Of a stretch of 7,147 bases of DNA, positions 1 through 4,306 are shown piece after piece. Under the pieces are notes generated by a model. It saw only the letters and a program-made list of their open reading frames with translations. It was not told the origin of the DNA and searched no databases. Made by a program: the position numbers and the translations under genes. How positions within the stretch are numbered: position 1 is the first letter of the stretch; every line of letters begins with the position of its first letter. The DNA comes from Clostridiaceae bacterium (GTDB lineage: Bacteria; Bacillota; Clostridia; Saccharofermentanales; Fastidiosipilaceae), in NCBI GenBank assembly GCA_012514965.1, contig JAAYZH010000095.1, forward strand, positions 1 to 7,147. Reading direction: 5' to 3'.

Positions 1-528
1 AGTGCTGTGGTTGTCGAATACGGAGTTCTCCATGTCGAGGCGAAGCTGCTGCAGCTGATTCATGTAGGGGCTGTTTTGGCGAAGGGAGTCTTTGGCCCGA
101 TAGGAGTAGACCAGATGATTCGTGAGCAGCTTGAATAAGGCCTGAATGTTCTCATCGGCATAGTCTGAAGTGTTGTAGGTCATTTCCCACAGGATTTGGT
201 GTAGGCAAGACGCCACGGAGTTCTGGTTGTCTACATAGAACGGCTTGTTGCTCAGCGCCAGCAGACCGTCTCTCTCTTCCTCAGTCTCCACAGAGAAGTG
301 CAGCCAGTCATCGACATAATCGCCAAAAGGGTTCCCGTAGCTGTAACCGGTGTTGGGCGCGAGTAAGAGGGCCTGTGGGGGCTCGACGGTGAAGCTGTTC
401 TCATCGACTGTAAATTCGCCATGGGTTCGAATAAACAGCAGAACGAAATTGGGCAGTCCGCGGGGACGCGACATGCGAAAAGAAGACATGTGTCGAGTTT
501 TCACCCCGCCTTTGAGTGCTTGAAACAC
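1..528 (-). CDS. AraC-family transcriptional regulator, N-terminal part (runs off the left edge)
   Basis: This gene encodes the first 176 residues of a regulator; the C-terminal part lies beyond the window. Residues about 20-80 fit the AraC-type sugar-sensing cupin: strand-rich sequence with FVLLFIRTHGEF (28-39), then QALLLAPNTGYSY (52-64) and DDWLHFSV (73-80). Residues 100-165 are helical, and the fragment stops at LRLDMENSV (162-170), where the double helix-turn-helix DNA-binding domain normally begins. Family members bind a small ligand, often a sugar, and activate neighbouring genes. I chose the GTG start at 528 because GGAGGTG (534-540) sits five bases upstream; the ATGs at 489 and 474 have no such site. 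It is divergent from the DUF2264 gene, so it probably controls that operon and itself. The family call is by recognition of the cupin; the HTH is not visible, so the ligand and DNA site are unknown. Confidence 0.85.
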   Translation of the reverse strand, partial: MFQALKGGVKTRHMSSFRMSRPRGLPNFVLLFIRTHGEFTVDENSFTVEPPQALLLAPNTGYSYGNPFGDYVDDWLHFSVETEEERDGLLALSNKPFYVDNQNSVASCLHQILWEMTYNTSDYADENIQALFKLLTNHLVYSYRAKDSLRQNSPYMNQLQQLRLDMENSVFDNHST

Positions 529-550
529 GTTTCCACCTCCGTGAAGCTCA

Positions 551-579
551 ATTATAGTAGAAAAGGCCGGTTTTGTATT
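551..579 (-). promoter_or_regulatory. Candidate promoter of the AraC-family regulator
   Basis: A perfect TATAAT reads on the minus strand at 556-551, with AATACA (579-574) 17 bases upstream as a weak -35. Transcription would start near 544, only a few bases before the ribosome binding site at 540-534, giving a very short leader. A consensus TTGACA also lies on this strand at 606-601, but the best -10 at proper distance (GATTAA) is poor. A weak -35 next to a perfect -10 would suit a promoter that depends on an activator, but that is inference. Confidence 0.4.
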
Positions 580-639
580 AATCTAGGCTTCATTTCTTCT
601 TGTCAATATTGCATGATAAACCTAACTGGCGACACATGA

Positions 640-659
640 AAACTGCACATGGGCAGTTT
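640..659. promoter_or_regulatory. Inverted repeat, candidate regulator binding site
   Basis: AAACTGC and GCAGTTT form perfect 7-base arms around a 6-base centre (ACATGG). The site lies between the two divergent promoters, about 87 bases upstream of the rightward -10 element. That is a usual place for an activator or repressor operator. AraC proteins often bind direct rather than inverted half-sites, so another regulator is possible. The assignment rests only on symmetry and position. Confidence 0.35.
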
Positions 660-745
660 AGAGTCAAACTAAGCATTCATAGTTACAGACAACTACCGGA
701 GAAATTGTATCTTGCACAAGGGCGAATCTGTTTTAGAAATATATC

Positions 746-773
746 TTGCCAAAGGTGAATCGCGCACTATAGT
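746..773 (+). promoter_or_regulatory. Candidate promoter of the DUF2264 operon
   Basis: TTGCCA (746-751) and TATAGT (768-773) match the SigA consensus at five of six positions each, with a spacer of 16 bases. The transcript would start near 780 and carry a leader of about 70 bases before the ATG at 853. The position fits an operon promoter facing away from the regulator gene. Confidence 0.45.
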
Positions 774-852
774 TTTACAAGTTAGTTTTAGGAGTTTGGA
801 CCCGAGGGGACGGGTGCGATTTCTGCCCGTTACAGTACACAAGGAGGACCAC

Positions 853-1992
853 ATGCTAGACACTAAAAAGCAATGGCTCAGTGCTTTGCTGCAGATCACA
901 GGACCGGTGCTTGACGCGCTCGCAGCTGGCAAGTTGAAAGGACGACTGCCTGTCTCAATCCATGAAGATCGCTCTGCGTTTGCTCCGCTGGAGGCTTTTG
1001 GCAGAAGCATGGTCGGACTTGCTCCGTGGCTGGAAGTCGACAGCAGCAGCTTGACAGCTGATGAGCGGGAACAGCAGAGCCTATTCCGCGAGAAAGCGAT
1101 CCGTTGTATCGAGATGGCAGCTGATCCGGAGTCTCCGGACTTTATGGTGTTTGATCACGGCGGTCAGCCGCTCGTGGATACAGCCTTCCTCGCCCATGCA
1201 CTTGTACGGGCTCCTGGCAGTTTGGCAGCTCAGCTCCAGCCGGACGTACGACGCAAATTGGCGGCTGCTTTCCGTAGTTCCCGCGCGATTCCCGCGCACA
1301 ACTCCAATTGGATTTTCTTCTCGGCTATGGTAGAGGCCGGCTTGTATGTTCTCGGTGAGGATTACGATATCCTGCGCGTTCTCTATGCTGCACGCACCTT
1401 TCTGGGCTGGTACAAGGGTGACGGGGTTTACGGGGATGGCGAGCGCTTCCATTGGGACTATTACAACAGTTTCGTTATCCAGCCCATGTTTGTCGATTTA
1501 GTGGACACTTTCTCGTCTGAGAACGAAGAGATCGCACGTATGCGTGATCTCGTAGTTACTCGGTCGACGCGCTATGCGGCCATCCTGGAGCGCATGATTG
1601 CTCCGGATGGTTCTTTCCCGGTCATCGGTCGTTCGATGTGTTATCGATTCGGCGCCTTTCAGATGTTGGCGCAGGCGGCTCTGCAGGAGCGTTTGCCTGA
1701 AGAGCTTTCGGCTGCTTCCGTACGTTGCGCCTTGACAGCTGTTATCGAACGGGTCATGAGCGCGCCGGGAATGTTCGATGAGCAGGGGTGGTTATTGCCG
1801 GGGGTTTACGGCTATCAGCCGGAACTCGCTGAACCCTATATCAACATCGGAAGTCTGTACCTTTGCAGCAGCGTTTTTCTGCCGCTAGGTATTAAGCCTT
1901 CGGAGCCATTCTGGTCTGCTCCTGACAGGGAGTGGACCGGGAAGAGAGTCTGGAGCGGAGCGTCCGTTCCAATCGATCATGCAATCGACTGA
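853..1992 (+). CDS. DUF2264 domain-containing protein, probable glycan-processing enzyme
   Basis: A 379-residue protein that I recognise as a full-length DUF2264 member. Family hallmarks appear in order: PLEAFGRSMVGLAPWL (45-60), HNSNWIFFSAMVEAGL (149-164), the Gly/Asp/aromatic segment 190-212 (YGDGERFHWDYYNS within it), IAPDGSFPVIGRS (249-261) and a C-terminal WSGASVPIDHAI (367-378). Such proteins are expected to be all-helical (alpha/alpha)6 barrels like those of unsaturated glucuronyl hydrolases, and they occur in polysaccharide-use loci; the exact substrate cannot be read here. Conserved acidic and aromatic residues in 190-212 are the likeliest active-site contributors (inference). No signal peptide or membrane segment is visible, so it should act in the cytoplasm on imported oligosaccharides. 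The ATG at 853 follows AAGGAGG (841-847) by five bases. It is first in a probable operon with the PKD-like gene 79 bases on, and divergent from an AraC-type regulator. Confidence 0.88.
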   Translation: MLDTKKQWLSALLQITGPVLDALAAGKLKGRLPVSIHEDRSAFAPLEAFGRSMVGLAPWLEVDSSSLTADEREQQSLFREKAIRCIEMAADPESPDFMVFDHGGQPLVDTAFLAHALVRAPGSLAAQLQPDVRRKLAAAFRSSRAIPAHNSNWIFFSAMVEAGLYVLGEDYDILRVLYAARTFLGWYKGDGVYGDGERFHWDYYNSFVIQPMFVDLVDTFSSENEEIARMRDLVVTRSTRYAAILERMIAPDGSFPVIGRSMCYRFGAFQMLAQAALQERLPEELSAASVRCALTAVIERVMSAPGMFDEQGWLLPGVYGYQPELAEPYINIGSLYLCSSVFLPLGIKPSEPFWSAPDREWTGKRVWSGASVPIDHAID

Positions 1993-2071
1993 TTACGTGA
2001 TCAGCGCAATCTAGCTCGATTCTCTGCCGCCCGGCTGCTTGCCGAATCTCAAGGGGAGGAGTGTATATGAC

Positions 2072-3334
2072 ATGGATCCTCAATATTACACGGACTTCTG
2101 GACCGTACCCGGTTATCTCGGGATGGATCCCGCCGCGTCCGTTCATCGTGAAAGAATCCAGCTGAAAACGGTCGTGCAGCAGGTCTATCTGGGGCGGCCA
2201 GCAGGGCAGCCAGCAGGCGAGCAGAACGCAGAGGATGACCCGAAAACAGGTGTGGATGATGCCTGGCACAGACTCTTGCAAACCTATGGCGCAGATGGGC
2301 GAATTGGTGTCCTTTTGGCGCAAGCACCTTCCGAATCCGCCTACCTTAAAGGCTTGAGGCTCACGATTACATCCGGTAACGCTGCGGGCAAAAGCTTTTT
2401 GGTCGAGAGTGTTGCTGGCCAAACGGCGATACTCGGAAGTCACGCGGACGCGCAGATTCTCGAGCAGCTGGCACCCGGCGACGAGGCGATACTGGATAAT
2501 TCCAATTATTTGGCCATGCAAACCTACCACCGGCACCAGGTGCCCGAATCAAGCGGCTTCGATGGATTTGACCAGTTTCGCGACGAGGACGGCCAGCCCA
2601 TCTATCCGCAACGCGCAGTCGCAGCGGGTCCGATGATCAGCAGAGGCGGCTGTGGCTCGCTGCAGACTGGTTGTTTCGCGGCCAAAATGATCTCTGTATG
2701 CTGCCTGCAAGACGAGAGCGCTTTCCCCTGGAACGCCGATTGGTACCGCCGCCAAGTCCGGCAACAAGCGGGTGAACAAGGCGAACAGGACACGTATCGT
2801 CTCTGGTTCGTCGATCACGCGATGCACGGCGATGTGCAGAACACCCCCGACCCAAGCCGCATCGTACCATACCTCGGCGTACTGAACCAGGCCTTGCTAG
2901 ACCTGTCCGCCTGGGTGGAGAAAGGGATCTCTCCCGCCGACAGTACCAGCTATCGGGTTCAAGATTCACAGGTGATTCTGACACAAGAGCGGGCGACGAT
3001 TCAGCCGCTCGTACGTGTCAAGCTTCCGAAGCCCGGCTCGCCTTTCGCTGTGGACGAAGTCGTGGATTTCCAGGCCGAGATCGAGCTGCCGCCGCAAACG
3101 GTTCTAGTCTCCGCAGAGTGGGATTTCGACGGCGACGGGAATTATTCGCGCGCGGCCGGCCAAGTCCAGCTCGACGCTGGCGGCTTGCACGCGACCACCA
3201 CAGCGCAGCACGTCTACAAGAGACCGGGCACCTACTTCGCCGGCCTCCGCGTCCAAATCAACCGCGCGGAGAAGCCACAGGATTTCTACGCCAAAGTCTA
3301 CAATCTCGACCGTGTGCGGGTGGTTGTAGAGTAG
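2072..3334 (+). CDS. Uncharacterised protein with C-terminal PKD-like domain, possibly N-terminally truncated
   Basis: A 420-residue protein of unknown function. Residues 1-30 open straight into what looks like conserved mid-protein sequence (DFWTVPGYLG at 8-17). Residues 40-150 contain beta-rich sequence with a low-complexity PAGQPAGEQ patch (43-51). Residues 190-255 carry GGCGSLQTGC (192-201), DESAFPWNADWYR (214-226) and LWFVDHAMHGD (244-254). The Asp214 and His249/His252 spacing recalls the acid-His end of an alpha/beta hydrolase, but I see no clear GxSxG nucleophile. Residues about 314-420 look like a PKD-type beta-sandwich: WDFDGDG (350-356) and YKRPGTYFAGLRV (382-394). PKD domains are normally extracellular, yet there is no signal peptide. 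The ATG at 2072 lies 11 bases after GGGGAGGA (2053-2060). An ATG at 2067 is better spaced but opens only a 32-codon frame. It is probably cotranscribed with the DUF2264 gene. The gene is confident; its role is not. Confidence 0.75.
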   Translation: MDPQYYTDFWTVPGYLGMDPAASVHRERIQLKTVVQQVYLGRPAGQPAGEQNAEDDPKTGVDDAWHRLLQTYGADGRIGVLLAQAPSESAYLKGLRLTITSGNAAGKSFLVESVAGQTAILGSHADAQILEQLAPGDEAILDNSNYLAMQTYHRHQVPESSGFDGFDQFRDEDGQPIYPQRAVAAGPMISRGGCGSLQTGCFAAKMISVCCLQDESAFPWNADWYRRQVRQQAGEQGEQDTYRLWFVDHAMHGDVQNTPDPSRIVPYLGVLNQALLDLSAWVEKGISPADSTSYRVQDSQVILTQERATIQPLVRVKLPKPGSPFAVDEVVDFQAEIELPPQTVLVSAEWDFDGDGNYSRAAGQVQLDAGGLHATTTAQHVYKRPGTYFAGLRVQINRAEKPQDFYAKVYNLDRVRVVVE

Positions 3335-3363
3335 CGGATGGGGGGCGCGGTAGTAGAGTAGAA

Positions 3364-3396
3364 GGGGCGCGGGAACAGGGCGGAAGGGGGGCCGGG
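3364..3396 (+). other. G-rich tract with quadruplex-forming pattern
   Basis: Four G runs of three or more are separated by loops of 3, 4 and 5 bases (cgc, aaca, cggaa), with a fifth GGG at 3394-3396 and a run of six G at 3340-3345 just upstream. This fits the G3+N1-7 rule for a quadruplex. It lies on the coding strand, starting 30 bases after the stop codon of the PKD-like gene, so it would be present in that mRNA's 3' end. Folding is inferred from pattern only. It leads directly into the palindrome array, whose linkers are also G-rich. Confidence 0.45.
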
Positions 3397-3397
3397 A

Positions 3398-4016
3398 TGA
3401 AAAAACCGCTGTAATCCGACCGCGGTCTCGGATTAGGAAGAATTTTGTCACCAGAGAGGGCCCGGGATGACAAAAACCGCTGTAATCCGACTGCCATCTC
3501 GGATTAGGAAGAATTTTGTCACCAGAGAGGGGGCGGGATGACAAAAACCGCTGTAATCCGACTGCCGTCTCGGATTAGGAAGGATTTTGTCACGGGAGGG
3601 GGCCTGGGATGACAAAAACCGCTGTAATCCGACCCCGCCCTCGGATTAGGAAGGATTTTGTCACGGGAGAGGGCTTGGGATGACAAAAACCGCTGTAATC
3701 AGACCGCCGTCTCGGATTAGGAAGGATTTTGTCACGGGAGGGGGCCTGGGATGACAAAAACCGCTGTAATCCGACCGCCGTCTCGGATTAGGAAGAATTT
3801 TGTCACCAGAGAGGCGGCGGAATGACAAAAACCGCTGTAATCCGACCCCGCCCTCGGATTAGAAAGAATTTTGTCACAGGAGAGGGCTCGGGATGACAAA
3901 AATTGCTGTATTCCGACCCCGCCCTCGGATTAGGAAGATTTTTGTCCCCAGGGGCCCTAGAATGACAAAAATCGATGTTTTCCGACCACGCCCTCGGACC
4001 TAGAAGACTTAAATCA
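3398..4016. repeat. Tandem array of nine 54-base nested palindromes, period 71
   Basis: Nine units begin at 3398, 3468, 3539, 3610, 3681, 3752, 3823, 3894 and 3963. Each typical unit is an outer arm TGACAAAA, 8 bases (accgctgt), an inner arm AATCCGA, an 8-base loop, the inner arm TCGGATT, 8 bases (aggaagga or aggaagaa) and the outer arm TTTTGTCA. The unit thus folds as two stems around a symmetric internal loop. Linkers are 17 bases, G-rich on the plus strand (15 between the last two). Unit 1 lacks the C of the outer arm (53 bases), unit 5 has one inner-arm mismatch, and units 8 and 9 are degenerate. A 71-base period shifts reading frame every copy, so the open frames here are not genes. The array lies between two converging genes. 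It could act as RNA hairpins, a bidirectional terminator or a protein-binding array; the function is unknown. Confidence 0.95.
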
Positions 4017-4080
4017 CAGACCGGTATATTTTACTTCTTTTCTCCACACTAAGGTTATGAGGAGAATCGCCCACTTGAAC

Positions 4081-4202
4081 GCTTCTCCACCACGCAAGTA
4101 AACGCGAGGCATAACCGCCACGCAAGTAAATGTGAGGCTTCTCCACCACGCAAGTAAATGTGAGGCGTAATCTCCACGCAAACAAACGTGTGGTGTAACC
4201 AC
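4081..4202. repeat. Short tandem repeat, 28-base period, about four copies
   Basis: Copies beginning CACGCAA start at 4091, 4119, 4147 and 4175, exactly 28 bases apart. The ten bases 4081-4090 match the end of the second copy, and the right edge (from 4203, CACACG) fades into a fifth, diverged copy. Copies two and three share CACGCAAGTAAATGTGAGGC; the first and fourth differ at several positions. There are no unique spacers, so this is not a CRISPR array. A 78-codon minus-strand frame over 4014-4250 changes frame from copy to copy and has no supporting signals, so I do not call a gene. Confidence 0.85.
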
Positions 4203-4212
4203 CACACGTTTG
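4183..4212 (-). terminator. Perfect 13-bp hairpin, possible terminator of the sulfur gene
   Basis: CAAACGTGTGGTG (4183-4195) and CACCACACGTTTG (4200-4212) pair perfectly around the 4-base loop TAAC. The hairpin overlaps the last 28-base repeat copy and lies 92 bases beyond the stop codon of the minus-strand reductase gene. On the minus strand it is followed only by TTTGCG rather than a true T run, so it would be a weak intrinsic terminator. It may equally be mRNA 3'-end protection or a by-product of the repeats. The hairpin is certain; the role is not. Confidence 0.4.
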
Positions 4213-4282
4213 CGCTGTTGAGAATAACCGAAGCTTGTGAATAGGCGCATTGACCGGTTCCGGAGCTGTACCGTCGCCGCCC

Positions 4283-4306
4283 GCAGTCTAGCAGTCTAGC
4301 AGTTTA
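4283..4306. repeat. Three tandem 8-base repeats overlapping a stop codon
   Basis: GCAGTCTA, GCAGTCTA and GCAGTTTA follow each other without gaps. The last copy contains, on the minus strand, the TAA stop of the reductase gene (4306-4304). Because eight is not a multiple of three, the next two copies supply TAG in the other two frames (4298-4296 and 4290-4288), giving a stop in every frame within 19 bases. Confidence 0.85.

Larger units (their letters stand above)
529..852. promoter_or_regulatory. Divergent intergenic control region between the AraC regulator and the DUF2264 operon
   Basis: This 324-base stretch separates two divergently read genes and is clearly richer in A and T than the genes on either side. 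It holds the regulator's ribosome binding site (534-540) and promoter, an inverted repeat at 640-659, a candidate rightward promoter at 746-773 and the ribosome binding site AAGGAGG (841-847). The hexamer GTTTTA occurs on the plus strand at 730, 772 and 785, around the rightward promoter; whether it matters is unknown. An in-frame TTG at 712 would extend the DUF2264 protein by 47 residues, but it has no ribosome binding site, so I regard the stretch as untranslated. Confidence 0.7.

Noticed and set aside
421..639. Plus-strand 72-codon frame at the regulator's 5' end
   Set aside because: It is antisense to the cupin domain and continues into the promoter region, with no ribosome binding site or known similarity.
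712..852. N-terminal extension of the DUF2264 protein from a TTG start
   Set aside because: The ATG at 853 has a strong, well-spaced ribosome binding site, the extension resembles no part of the family, and it would cover the candidate promoter.
3104..3544. Minus-strand open frame of 146 codons across the start of the palindrome array
   Set aside because: It overlaps the PKD-like gene on the opposite strand and then runs through 71-base repeats that change frame each copy. There is no ribosome binding site or recognisable domain.
4091..4202. Possible CRISPR array (28-base repeats)
   Set aside because: The repeats are directly adjacent with no unique spacers, and no cas genes are present.
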